A stretch of 64,000 nt of DNA from CAYRNR01 sp964425605. Lineage in GTDB: Bacteria > Myxococcota_A > UBA796 > UBA9615 > CAYRNR01. Under the pieces are notes generated by a model. That model was given only the letters and a program-made list of their open reading frames with translations, was not told the DNA's origin and did not search any database. Positions 42,586 through 51,418 of the stretch are shown here, piece after piece. Made by a program: the position numbers and the translations under genes. The stretch spans positions 9,368 to 73,367 of the forward strand of contig CAYRNR010000022.1 of the NCBI GenBank assembly GCA_964425605.1. Direction: 5' to 3'. Every line of letters starts with the position of its first letter. Within the stretch, counting starts at the first letter, position 1.

Positions 42586-43722
42586 TCACCTCAGAACGAG
42601 GTTGCGGAACAGGTCCGCGTTCTCCCACAACGACCGCTTGACGATGCAGGTCTGCAGGCACGGTCGCTTGCACCGGACGATGCGACGCCGAGTCTCCTCG
42701 GCCACCGGCCCGGTCCAGATGTCCCGGATGGGCTCGCGGGTGATGTTGCCGATGGGGTCGAAGGCGTGCTCGCACAGGTAGACGTCGCCCTCGGGGTGCA
42801 AGAAGAGGTTCTTGACCCCCACGTGGCAGACGTCCCGCTCCATGTTGGGCAGGTTCTCGTCGCGGAAGTAGGGTTTGACCAGCTCGAGGTTGCCCACCGA
42901 GTTGAGGATCGGCGCGCCGCGCTTCTTGCGGTCGATCAGCTCGTCCATCACCCGGTCGAGGAGCTGCAGGTCCACGTTGAACTGCTTGCGGGCGCCGTTG
43001 GACCACAGGGGGATGACCGGCTGGAAGAAGATGGCCATGTCGCCGCGCCGGCGGACCCACCGGACCAGGTCAGGCAGCTCGGCGAGGTTCTGGCGCATGA
43101 TCGTCGCCTTGGCGATGAGCCGGAAGTCCGAGCGGTACTCGCGCTTGAACTCGGAGAAGTGCTCCAGGGTCTCCATCACCCGATCGAAGGCGCCGCGGCG
43201 GCCGCGCAGGGCGTCGTGGGTCTTCGCGCGGATGCCGTCCAGCGAGATCGACACGTTGAACGGCTCGGCCTTGACGGTCTCCCGGGCCATCTCGCGATCG
43301 ATGTGCAGGGCGTTGGTGATGAACCCCGCGAGGATGCCGTTGTCGGTGCAGAAGCGCAGCAGCGAGATGAAGTCGCCGCGCAGGTACGCCTCGCCGCCGT
43401 TGAAGTTGACGTGGTACGGGCCCAGCCAGCGCCGAAGGTCCAGCAGGGCCTTGGTCCAGGCGTCGGTGGACAGCTCTGTCAGCGGTTCGCGCCGCCACAT
43501 GTCGCACATGGCGCAGCGGGCGTCACAGCGGGACGTCAGGGCCACGTAGATGGAGGTGGGTTTGCACAGCAGCCTGCCGCTGCGGATGGACTGTCGTTGC
43601 AGCTGACTCTGGGCCACGTGGTGGGCAGAGAAGCGCGCCAGCGCGCTGGCGCGCCGCGCCCTTCGTGCGGCCTTGCGCGCCGCCGAGCTCAGTTCTCGCT
43701 GGTGTGCCCTCTGCGCCATCAT
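42586..43722 (-). CDS. Radical SAM/SPASM protein
   Basis: 378 residues. A basic N-terminal extension of 50 residues (many Arg/Ala) precedes the radical SAM core with Cys66-x3-Cys70-x2-Cys73 (SRCDARCAMCDMW), VNFNGGEAYLRGDF (GGE), SISLDG and IAKATIMRQN. The C-terminal part has CHVGVKNLFLHPEGDVYLCEHAFDPIGN and two late cysteines (CKRPCLQTC), as in SPASM/Twitch auxiliary cluster domains. Typical roles are peptide maturation or complex nucleotide/lipid modification. No precursor peptide or transporter is evident beside it. Convergent with hsp20. Confidence 0.85.
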   Translation of the reverse strand: MMAQRAHQRELSSAARKAARRARRASALARFSAHHVAQSQLQRQSIRSGRLLCKPTSIYVALTSRCDARCAMCDMWRREPLTELSTDAWTKALLDLRRWLGPYHVNFNGGEAYLRGDFISLLRFCTDNGILAGFITNALHIDREMARETVKAEPFNVSISLDGIRAKTHDALRGRRGAFDRVMETLEHFSEFKREYRSDFRLIAKATIMRQNLAELPDLVRWVRRRGDMAIFFQPVIPLWSNGARKQFNVDLQLLDRVMDELIDRKKRGAPILNSVGNLELVKPYFRDENLPNMERDVCHVGVKNLFLHPEGDVYLCEHAFDPIGNITREPIRDIWTGPVAEETRRRIVRCKRPCLQTCIVKRSLWENADLFRNLVLR

Positions 43723-43848
43723 CCACGTTCAATCTGACGTCTTTGTAGGCGCTTTGCGGTCGATTCGCAACGGACTTCGCGCCTTGCGGGTGCCCGCTGC
43801 GCTGTGGAAAGCTCCGGTGTTCGGACGGGTCCGAGGAGAGGTGAAGCC

Positions 43849-46683
43849 ATGAGTCAGTCCATTCGCGCCGGCCTGTGCGCCGTCGTCCTGGCGGTCTCGA
43901 CGACCGCAGCCGCCCAGGATATCCCCTTCGAGTCGTTCGTCCTGGACAACGGGCTGCGCGTGCTGTTCCACGAGGACCACGACCTGCCCCTGGTCACGGT
44001 CAACATCCTGTACCGCTTCGGCTCCCTGGACGAGCTACCCGGTCAGACGGGCTACGCCCACCTGGCGGAGCACCTGGCGTTCATGGGTACGAGCCGGGCC
44101 CCGGGCGGGTCCTTCGACGAGATCATGGAGGGCCAGGGGGGCTGGAACAACGCCGGTACGAGCACCGACTACACCGTCTACTACGACGTGGGCCCGTCCT
44201 CCATGCTGCCCACCATGCTGTGGCTCGAGGCCGACCGGCTGGAGCGGATGGGCCCGGACATGGACCAGCACAAGCTGGATCTGCAGCGGGAGGTGGTGCG
44301 CAACGAGCGGCGCCAGAACTACGAGGTGGCGCCCTACGGCACGGCGTGGCTGACCCACCCCGAGCACATGTATCCCGAGGGCCACCCCTACCACCACCCC
44401 ACCATCGGCTCGCACCCGGACCTGATCGCCGCGACGGTGGAGGACATCCAGGCCATCTACGCCAGCGGGTACGCGCCGGCAAACGCCTCCATGGTGATCG
44501 CGGGCGACTTCGATCCGGAGGCCACCCGCGAGCTCGTCGTGGCGCTGTTCGAGGACATCCCCGGCGGTGCCTCGCTGCTGCGCCCGGATCCCATCCCCAC
44601 GACCCTCGACGCCGCGCAGCGGATCGTGCTGGAGGACGCCATCGAGGTCCCGCGGCTGATGATCACCTGGCACAGCCCCCCGTGGCTCGCCCCCATGGAC
44701 GCGGAGCTGGACCTCGTCGCCTCCATCCTCGGAGCCGACAAGGTGGGACGCCTCAGCCGCGCCCTGGTGATGGAGCAGCAGCTGGCCGAGTCCGTGGCCG
44801 TGTACCAGGGATCGAGCCTGCTGGGCTCGGAGTTCACGATCATGGCCGACGCGCGGACCGGCGTGGGGCTGGACCAGCTGGAGGCGGCCATCGACGAGCA
44901 GCTGGAGCAGTTCCTCGCCGACGGGGCCACGGACCGCGAGCTGCTGCGTGCCCAGAACCAGTGGGAGGCCAGCTTCGTGGGCGCCCTCGAGTCCATCGAC
45001 GACCGCGCCAATACGCTCAACAGCTACTGGCTGCACACCGGCGAGCCGGGCTATCTGGCCACCGACGTCCAGCGCTACCGCGACGCCACGCTGGACGGCC
45101 TGCGCAGCGCGGCCGACGCGGTGATCGTGCCGCAGCGGCTGGTGCTGTGGGTGGTCCCCGAGGGGGAGAAGGGGGCCGTCGTGGAGGAACCGGCGCAGAG
45201 CGCCGAGGAAGAGCGTTCCGACGGGGACCGTCGGAACGAGGAGGAGGAGGGGGAAGAGGAGGGGGAAGAGGAGGGGGAAGAGGAGGTCGACGAGCCGGCG
45301 CCCACGGCCCGGGACACGCGCCCCGCCGACTTCCCAGCTCGCGGATTCGTCCCCCCGGCACCGCAGGTGTTCGCGCTGTCCAACGGCCTGGAGGTCTGGT
45401 ACCAGCCCCGAGACACCGTGCCCGCCCTCATGGCGGCGCTGGTGTTCCCTGTAGGTTCGGCCGCGGACGGCGCAGGCAAGGAGGGGCTGGCCGAGTTGAC
45501 CGCGGATCTGCTCGACGAGGGGGCCGGTGGCCTCGACGCCACGCAGCTCGCCGACGCGCTGTCCGTGCAAGGGGCGTGGATCAGCACGTGGGCGAACCGG
45601 GATTCGCTGGTGGTGGCCGCCTGGACCCTGACGCGCAACGCCGGCCAGGTGCTGCCCCTGATGCGCACGGTGGCCGCCGAGCCCCTGCTCTCCGCGGACG
45701 ACTTCGACCGGGTGCAGGGCATGACCCTGACCCACCTGGCGCAGGCCTCGCAGGATCCACGCAGCATCTCGTCCACGGTGGGGTGGCGCCGGTCCTTCGG
45801 CGAGCTCCACCCCTACGCGGCGCCCACCGTGGGCTACGCCGACTCCGTGGCCGCCCTGACCCGCAAGGACGTCAAGCAGTTCTTCAGGCGTCAGCTGTCC
45901 GTGGCCGGCGCCACGCTGGTGGTGGTCGGCGACGCAGGCGAGACCCCCATCGAGCAGCTCCTGGAGGACAGCTTCGGCACGATCAAGGCCCGCCGGTCGC
46001 GCCGCGGCGCGACCCTCGTGCCGCCGATCCTGCCCAGGACCGAGCCCAGCGTCTTCGTGGTGGACCGGCCCGGCTCACCCCAGACGCTGATCCGCATCCA
46101 CATGCCCGGAACCCCGGCGAACGACGAGGACCGGCTCCAGGGCCGCCTCGTCAACTCGGTGCTCGGCGGCACCTTCACCAGCCGCCTGATGCAGAACCTG
46201 CGTGAGGACAAGGGCTGGACCTACGGGATCGGCTCGCGCAACATCCACTTCCGCCATGACGGCGGCCTGATCATCAGCACGGCGCTGCAGGCCGAGTTCA
46301 CGGGCGAGGCGCTGGCGGAGATCTTCGAAGAGGTGGAGGGCCTCGCCGAGAGCGGCGTGACCGCGGACGAGACCCACAAGGCGGTGCGCTCGTACCTCAA
46401 CGACCAGGTCGAGACCTACGCGGCGATCACGTCCGTGGGCCAGCTGCTGGTGACCCTGGCCGACGAGGACCTGCCGCCCGACACGGCCACGCGCTGGCTC
46501 GAGCAGGCCTCGGCGGCCAACGCGGCCGACCTGTCGAGCCACGCGGGCGCCCTGTTCGACCTCCAGCGGGCCACGGTGGTACTGGTGGGGGACGCGGCCA
46601 CGATCCAGGCACAGCTCGCCGAGCACGGCTTTGCCCCGGCCCAGCCCTGCGACCCAGAGGGAAACCTGATCCCGCCGGGGTGA
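43849..46683 (+). CDS. Two-domain M16 zinc protease (insulinase/pitrilysin family)
   Basis: 944 residues from ATG 43849 with GAGGAGAGG upstream. Signal peptide (AGLCAVVLAVSTTAAAQ). First M16 half has the active site HLAEH (His71, Glu74, His75) with the downstream Glu in EVVRNERRQNYE; the second half (VFALSNGLEVWYQPRD) is inactive, as usual for the partner domain. Here both halves are in one chain, joined by a Glu-rich linker (EEEGEEEGEEEGEEE, near 45235-45290). Probably periplasmic or outer-membrane associated; could degrade peptides or process exported proteins. Confidence 0.9.
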   Translation: MSQSIRAGLCAVVLAVSTTAAAQDIPFESFVLDNGLRVLFHEDHDLPLVTVNILYRFGSLDELPGQTGYAHLAEHLAFMGTSRAPGGSFDEIMEGQGGWNNAGTSTDYTVYYDVGPSSMLPTMLWLEADRLERMGPDMDQHKLDLQREVVRNERRQNYEVAPYGTAWLTHPEHMYPEGHPYHHPTIGSHPDLIAATVEDIQAIYASGYAPANASMVIAGDFDPEATRELVVALFEDIPGGASLLRPDPIPTTLDAAQRIVLEDAIEVPRLMITWHSPPWLAPMDAELDLVASILGADKVGRLSRALVMEQQLAESVAVYQGSSLLGSEFTIMADARTGVGLDQLEAAIDEQLEQFLADGATDRELLRAQNQWEASFVGALESIDDRANTLNSYWLHTGEPGYLATDVQRYRDATLDGLRSAADAVIVPQRLVLWVVPEGEKGAVVEEPAQSAEEERSDGDRRNEEEEGEEEGEEEGEEEVDEPAPTARDTRPADFPARGFVPPAPQVFALSNGLEVWYQPRDTVPALMAALVFPVGSAADGAGKEGLAELTADLLDEGAGGLDATQLADALSVQGAWISTWANRDSLVVAAWTLTRNAGQVLPLMRTVAAEPLLSADDFDRVQGMTLTHLAQASQDPRSISSTVGWRRSFGELHPYAAPTVGYADSVAALTRKDVKQFFRRQLSVAGATLVVVGDAGETPIEQLLEDSFGTIKARRSRRGATLVPPILPRTEPSVFVVDRPGSPQTLIRIHMPGTPANDEDRLQGRLVNSVLGGTFTSRLMQNLREDKGWTYGIGSRNIHFRHDGGLIISTALQAEFTGEALAEIFEEVEGLAESGVTADETHKAVRSYLNDQVETYAAITSVGQLLVTLADEDLPPDTATRWLEQASAANAADLSSHAGALFDLQRATVVLVGDAATIQAQLAEHGFAPAQPCDPEGNLIPPG

Positions 46684-46757
46684 ACCGGCCCGATTTGATA
46701 TGATTCGTCGTGGCGAAGGAGGGTCCACCGGGGGTCTCACGCCAGCAGGGGAAGGCC

Positions 46758-47138
46758 ATGGCCGACAAGGACGACGTCTCGACCACTGTGATCAACCGGA
46801 GGCGGGGCGACCTGCCCAAGACCGCGCTGCCGCCGGGACTGCGCGGCTGTCTCACGTTCGTCGACGGCCCTGAAAAGGGGCGCGTGGAGTACCTGGACAA
46901 GCCGATCAACGCCCTGGGACGGCACACGGACAACGACGTGAAGCTCGCGGACTCGGCCGCGTCGTCCCACCACGCCGTGATCTTCTTCGCCCAGTCCCTG
47001 GAGTGGCGGATCGAGGACGTGGGCAGCACCAACGGTACCCTGCTCAACGGCGCCCAGGTGAGCCAGTACGCCCTGCGCGACGGCGACAAGATCGTGGTGG
47101 GAGACAACCTGCTGACGTTCTCCGTCGACCGACAGTAG
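46758..47138 (+). CDS. FHA-domain protein
   Basis: 126 residues, ATG 46758 after GGGGAAGG (a GTG at 46710 would add 16 residues). The FHA fold fills most of the protein: INALGRHTDNDVKLADSAASSHHAVIFF (GR..S/D..SxxH core) and EDVGSTNGTLLNG. FHA domains bind phosphothreonine peptides; with a 35-residue N-terminal tail that has TTV, a common phospho-Thr context. No kinase gene is adjacent. Confidence 0.88.
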   Translation: MADKDDVSTTVINRRRGDLPKTALPPGLRGCLTFVDGPEKGRVEYLDKPINALGRHTDNDVKLADSAASSHHAVIFFAQSLEWRIEDVGSTNGTLLNGAQVSQYALRDGDKIVVGDNLLTFSVDRQ

Positions 47139-47272
47139 CGCCCAACGCCCCCCTGAAGACCCCACCGCCGGGATCGTTCGACTCAGTCACCCCCTTGACG
47201 GCCCCGCCCCCACCCATCGTCAACCCTTTGACGAAATTCCGCCGCTCGGACGTTTCCTGAGCCGTTTTTCCG

Positions 47273-47288
47273 TGGCACGCCCTTTGCT
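47273..47288 (+). promoter_or_regulatory. Sigma-54 (RpoN) promoter of the GGDEF gene
   Basis: TGGCACG-CCCT-TTGCT: the -24 GG (47274-47275) and -12 GC (47286-47287) are exactly 10 bp apart and all the strongly conserved bases match the sigma-54 consensus. Transcription would start near 47299, 56 bp before the ATG at 47355. An activator of the NtrC family would be needed; its binding site could be in 47139-47270, where TTGACG/GTCAA-type repeats are seen. Confidence 0.75.
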
Positions 47289-47354
47289 TGAATAGTCCAA
47301 CCATGGGCGCAGTCGGTTCCCCAAGGACGACGCGCACGGTTTGAAGGGGCAACG

Positions 47355-47981
47355 ATGAGTCTGACGATCCTGAGCAACGAAATCGCCGTCCCGGCCATGG
47401 ACTCCCAGGCGATTCTCCCGGAAGAGCTGGCCGAGCTCGCCGCCGAGAACGCCGCGCTCAAGCGGGAGATCTGCCGACTCAGCACCTACCGCGCCCTGGC
47501 GTTCCGTGATGCCCTCACCGGCCTGCACAACCGCCGCGCGTTCAGCGATCGCCTGGCCGAGGAATGCGCCCGCACCCGCCGCCAGGCGGCATACACGTTC
47601 TCGGTGATCCTGATCGATCTGGACGAGTTCAAGGCCATCAACGACACCCTGGGCCACGCCGAGGGCGACCGCGTGCTCGTGGCCGTCGCGCGCTTCCTCG
47701 AACGCAACACCCGCGCCGTGGACGTGTGTTGCCGCATCGGCGGCGACGAGTTCGCCGTGATCCTCCCCGACACCGACGAGGTCGGCCGCCGGGCCGTGGT
47801 CGACAGGCTTCGCCACGCCATCCGCCCCGCCATCGACGGCAAGACCGAGCGGATCGGCATGAGCGTGGGCGTGGCCACCTGTCCCCCAGAGATCCCCGAC
47901 GCGGAACGAGTGGTCGCCGCTGCTGACGAGGCGATGTACCGGGACAAGGAGCGGCGCAAGGCGTTGCGCAGGACGGCCTGA
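47355..47981 (+). CDS. GGDEF-domain diguanylate cyclase
   Basis: 208 residues. A short N-terminal coiled-coil (LPEELAELAAENAALKREICRL) is followed by the GGDEF domain: DALTGLHNRRAFSDRL, ILIDLDEFKAINDTLGHAEGD, the active-site RIGGDEFAVIL, and the inhibitory I-site RAVD five residues upstream of GGDEF. It should make cyclic di-GMP and be subject to product inhibition. No sensory domain other than the coiled coil, so control is probably transcriptional via sigma-54. Confidence 0.92.
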   Translation: MSLTILSNEIAVPAMDSQAILPEELAELAAENAALKREICRLSTYRALAFRDALTGLHNRRAFSDRLAEECARTRRQAAYTFSVILIDLDEFKAINDTLGHAEGDRVLVAVARFLERNTRAVDVCCRIGGDEFAVILPDTDEVGRRAVVDRLRHAIRPAIDGKTERIGMSVGVATCPPEIPDAERVVAAADEAMYRDKERRKALRRTA

Positions 47982-47984
47982 GAT

Positions 47985-50249
47985 TCAGATTTCAGATTTC
48001 AGCTCTCTCGAGCCCCCGTGGGCTTTCCACAGCGAGCGGCCGATCCAGGTGAATCCCAGCACGTAGATCAAGACGTTCAGCCCGGCCCACCATCCACGCC
48101 ATCTCGGTACGCGCCACCACAGGGAGACCTCGTGGGAGCCCGGTTCCAGCGGGATGCCCACGTGGCCGGGGGTGAGCATGGTGGTGGGGACGGCGTGGCC
48201 GTCCACCGAAGCGCGCCAGTTGGGGTGCCACGAGCTGCCAAACCGTAACCAGGCGCCCTCGCTGGTCACGTCGGTCCGGACGACGCGCTCGCTGGCGCGC
48301 GAGCCGGGCTGGTCCGAGTCGATGCGCCCCAGTGACGCGGGCGTGGCCTGCGGCAACCCCTCGAAGACCGACGGGTCGCGGGCCTCGACGTGGGTCGTCC
48401 TCGCGTACCGACCGGCATCCACCGGGGCACCCAGCCCGACGTCCAGGCTCGGATACTGCCCGGCGCAGTGGTGTCCAGACAGGAACCAGGCGATGGAGAA
48501 GCCGTCCAGATCGAGCCGATCGGCGCGGACCAGCAGGTCGGAACGGACCAGGGCGAGGTCGCGCGATACGCCGTGCTCACGATCCACCTCGAGCAGCGTC
48601 CATCCGCCGCCAGCGACCGGACTCTCGCCGAGGATCCACGGCCTGCCGACGGCGTCCCGGTCGAGCCCGCGGGGCACGGCGAGGCGGGAGACCCCCATCG
48701 CCTGGAGATCGCACGAGGTGATCGAGCGATTCCGGCCGCCGCTCGGATCCGTGATCCACGGCTCCCAGAAGATCGCCAGCTGACGCACCGCGGCGAACTG
48801 GTGTAGCGTCCGGCCCCCCGTGTTCACCCCCCGCCTGCGCAGCCACCACATCGCGGTGGTCCCACCGTGATCCCGGTCTGCCGTTCCAAGCGCGAGGCGG
48901 AGGTCGGGATCGGCCAGCGACCGCTGCACCAGCGGCTCGATGTCCGCCGCGAAGGTCTCGAACCGCGCGGTCTCGCGCTGCCAGGTCCGGCAGTCCCGCC
49001 AGGTGGCCAGCCCGTGCAGCAGCAGGGCCAGCACCACGACCGCGGCGGCCACCGCCCCGCCGATACGCCGCGCGCGGCCTCGACAGGCCCCCCAGGCGGC
49101 CTCGGCCCCCTCGGCCAGCAACCAGGGGCCGACCAGCATCAGACCGATCACGTAGCGATGGTCGTGGAAACGGCCCACCACCGGCAGGCGCTCCACCCAG
49201 TCGCCCCAGGTCTCCCGGCCGGCCAGGAGCATCAGGGCGAACAGCAGGCCCATCAACAGACCGCGGGCGAGCCCGCCGCCCGCGCGGAACGACCGCGCCG
49301 CGGCCCACACCGCGGCCGCGAGGAGCGCAGGAGTCCATGGCCCGTGGGCCGCGCCGTCGAAGTACTGGCCCAGCGCCAGCCGCTGCAGGACGGCCACCAG
49401 GCCGATGGAGCGCAGCTTCCAGGCGTGCTCGACGACGACCACCACCACGGCGTCGAGGTCGCGGACGAAGGGCACGAGGAATCCGGCCGCCAGGACCCCG
49501 CCGAGCGCACCGATCACCGCGAACCGCCATCCACGCGACGGGAGCTCCCGCAGGGGTCCGCCAAAGGCCACGACCGCTGCCGAGACCAGACACAGGACCC
49601 ACGCGACGGGGTAGTTGATCCGCAACACGATCCCCACCAGCAGCGCGGCCAGCAGCCCGCGAGCCAGCGGCGTCAACGCCCTCAGCCCGGCCCCCGATGG
49701 ACAGCTGGCCGCGTACCAGGCGGCCAGTGCCAGAGAGGCGAATCCCATCCCGCACAGCTGTCCGAACAGGCCGTGGGATTCGAAGCCGTACGACAGGGTC
49801 CCGTGGGCGTAGCTGTCCGCCGAGCGCACGGTGGCCACGAACAGCGCGCTCCCCGCCGCTGCGGGCGCGGTCAGCCCGATCATCCGCCCACCGAGGAATG
49901 CCGCCAGCGGCAGCGCCAGGATCGCGAAGAACGCGGCGAGGCCGAGCATGCGCCAGGGATCGATCCCCGTCACCACGGAGAGCACGGCCAACCACTTCTC
50001 CACGATGTGGGGATAGGAGTGGAAGATCGCGTACCCCCCGTTGGGCGCCGGGAGCCAGGGATCCTGGAAGGTGTTCCAGCCGTGATCACGCAGCGCTTCG
50101 GCCCCGCCGGTGACCATCACGCCGTGCAGCGCCAGATCGTTGCCAGGGGGATCCACCTGAGCGGCCAGGAAAGCGGGCCCTGCCGCGGCAGCCAAGGAGA
50201 GCGCCAGCAGCACCGCGGTGAGGGCTCGGTCGGGATCGAAGCGCGCCAT
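47985..50249 (-). CDS. Polytopic membrane protein, YfhO/GT-C-like
   Basis: 754 residues, about 11-12 transmembrane segments in the first 420 residues, then a large soluble region that ends with VPTTMLTPGHVGIPLEPGSHEVSLWWRVP and a last transmembrane helix (AGLNVLIYVLGFTWIGRSLW). The pattern of a first extracytoplasmic loop with DPPGNDLALH and YAIFHSYPHIVEKWLA and the YfhO-like C-terminal beta region resembles GT-C glycosyltransferases/YfhO proteins that act on lipid-linked sugars. No sugar substrate can be named. It is convergent with the GGDEF gene, with a 3-bp gap. Confidence 0.7.
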   Translation of the reverse strand: MARFDPDRALTAVLLALSLAAAAGPAFLAAQVDPPGNDLALHGVMVTGGAEALRDHGWNTFQDPWLPAPNGGYAIFHSYPHIVEKWLAVLSVVTGIDPWRMLGLAAFFAILALPLAAFLGGRMIGLTAPAAAGSALFVATVRSADSYAHGTLSYGFESHGLFGQLCGMGFASLALAAWYAASCPSGAGLRALTPLARGLLAALLVGIVLRINYPVAWVLCLVSAAVVAFGGPLRELPSRGWRFAVIGALGGVLAAGFLVPFVRDLDAVVVVVVEHAWKLRSIGLVAVLQRLALGQYFDGAAHGPWTPALLAAAVWAAARSFRAGGGLARGLLMGLLFALMLLAGRETWGDWVERLPVVGRFHDHRYVIGLMLVGPWLLAEGAEAAWGACRGRARRIGGAVAAAVVVLALLLHGLATWRDCRTWQRETARFETFAADIEPLVQRSLADPDLRLALGTADRDHGGTTAMWWLRRRGVNTGGRTLHQFAAVRQLAIFWEPWITDPSGGRNRSITSCDLQAMGVSRLAVPRGLDRDAVGRPWILGESPVAGGGWTLLEVDREHGVSRDLALVRSDLLVRADRLDLDGFSIAWFLSGHHCAGQYPSLDVGLGAPVDAGRYARTTHVEARDPSVFEGLPQATPASLGRIDSDQPGSRASERVVRTDVTSEGAWLRFGSSWHPNWRASVDGHAVPTTMLTPGHVGIPLEPGSHEVSLWWRVPRWRGWWAGLNVLIYVLGFTWIGRSLWKAHGGSRELKSEI

Positions 50250-50348
50250 TGAACTCCGACCGCCGACGTTATCAGCCCCTCCCCGCGCGCGTCGAGGCAG
50301 CGTGCTGTGCGCTTGTACGACACGGCCCGCGGGTGCGAGACTGTCCCC

Positions 50349-51410
50349 ATGGTCGAGGGTGGATCAACAGACGCGAGCGCGGAACTCGTACGCCGGTGGC
50401 TGGAGCCCGCCCCGGACGGTGGCTCGCGCCGGGACGCCGCGTTGAGCGCGATGCGAGACGCTGGCAAGCCCGCGGACCGGGACCTGCGCGGGATCAACCT
50501 GGCCGGCGAGGACCTCGCAGGCGTGGACCTGTCCCAGTGCGACCTCTCCGGCGCCCACCTGTCCGAGGCCACGTTCGAAGGCGCGAGGTTCCTGGGCTGC
50601 CACCTCGAGGGCGCGACCCTGTACAAGGCCTCCCTCCAGGGGTGTGAGTTCCTCGGCGCGCACCTGTCCGGTGCCGAGATGAGCGAGTGCCGTGCCGCCC
50701 GCGCAGGATTCGGCGGCGCGGATCTCTCGAGGGCCACCCTGTTCGGCGCGGATCTGGCCGGGGCCACCCTGAGCCAGAGCAAGCTGCACGACGCGGATCT
50801 GCGCACGGCCAACCTGGAGGGGGCGCGGCTGCGGGAGGCGGACCTCACCGGCGCCAACCTGACGCGGGCCGACCTTCGCGCGAGTGACTTCGAGGGGGCC
50901 GAACTCTCCAGCGCCGACTTCCTCGACGCGGATCTGCGCGCGGCGCGGCTCAAGAACGTGGACGGCTACGAGCGCGCCACCTGGATCGGCGCGGACATCC
51001 GTGACGTGGATTTCTGCGGCGCGTACATGGTGCGGCGCCACATCATGGACGAGAACTTCCTGTATGAGTTCCGCCGGCGCAGCCGCCTCTCCGAGGTGAT
51101 GTACCGGATCTGGTGGGCCACGTCGGACTGCGGCCGCAGCTTCACCCGCTGGGCCCTGTGGGTCGTCTTCGTCGCCGCGGTGTTCGCCGGCCTGTACGCC
51201 CTGGTGGACATCGACTACGGGGATTACCAGACCTGGCTGTCCCCCTTCTACTACAGCGTCGTGACCATGACGACGCTGGGGTACGGCGACGTGCTGCCCG
51301 CGTCGGGCCCGGCCCAGGTGGTCGCGATGGTCGAGGTGATCCTCGGGTACGTGGCTCTGGGCGGACTACTGAGCATCTTCGCAAACAAGATGGCCCGCCG
51401 GGCCGAGTGA
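50349..51410 (+). CDS. Pentapeptide-repeat protein fused to a two-helix potassium channel
   Basis: 353 residues from ATG 50349 (a GTG at 50307 is possible). Residues about 45-215 are pentapeptide repeats A(D/N)LxX (ADLSRATLFGADLAGATLSQ), which form a right-handed quadrilateral beta helix. Then a two-transmembrane ion channel: helix 1 (WALWVVFVAAVFAGLYALV), pore loop FYYSVVTMTTLGYGDVLP with the K+ selectivity filter TLGYGD, helix 2 (MVEVILGYVALGGLLSIFA). The pentapeptide part would be cytoplasmic and could gate or cluster the tetramer. Nine bases before the HDOD start. Confidence 0.9.
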   Translation: MVEGGSTDASAELVRRWLEPAPDGGSRRDAALSAMRDAGKPADRDLRGINLAGEDLAGVDLSQCDLSGAHLSEATFEGARFLGCHLEGATLYKASLQGCEFLGAHLSGAEMSECRAARAGFGGADLSRATLFGADLAGATLSQSKLHDADLRTANLEGARLREADLTGANLTRADLRASDFEGAELSSADFLDADLRAARLKNVDGYERATWIGADIRDVDFCGAYMVRRHIMDENFLYEFRRRSRLSEVMYRIWWATSDCGRSFTRWALWVVFVAAVFAGLYALVDIDYGDYQTWLSPFYYSVVTMTTLGYGDVLPASGPAQVVAMVEVILGYVALGGLLSIFANKMARRAE

Positions 51411-51418
51411 GGAGTCCC

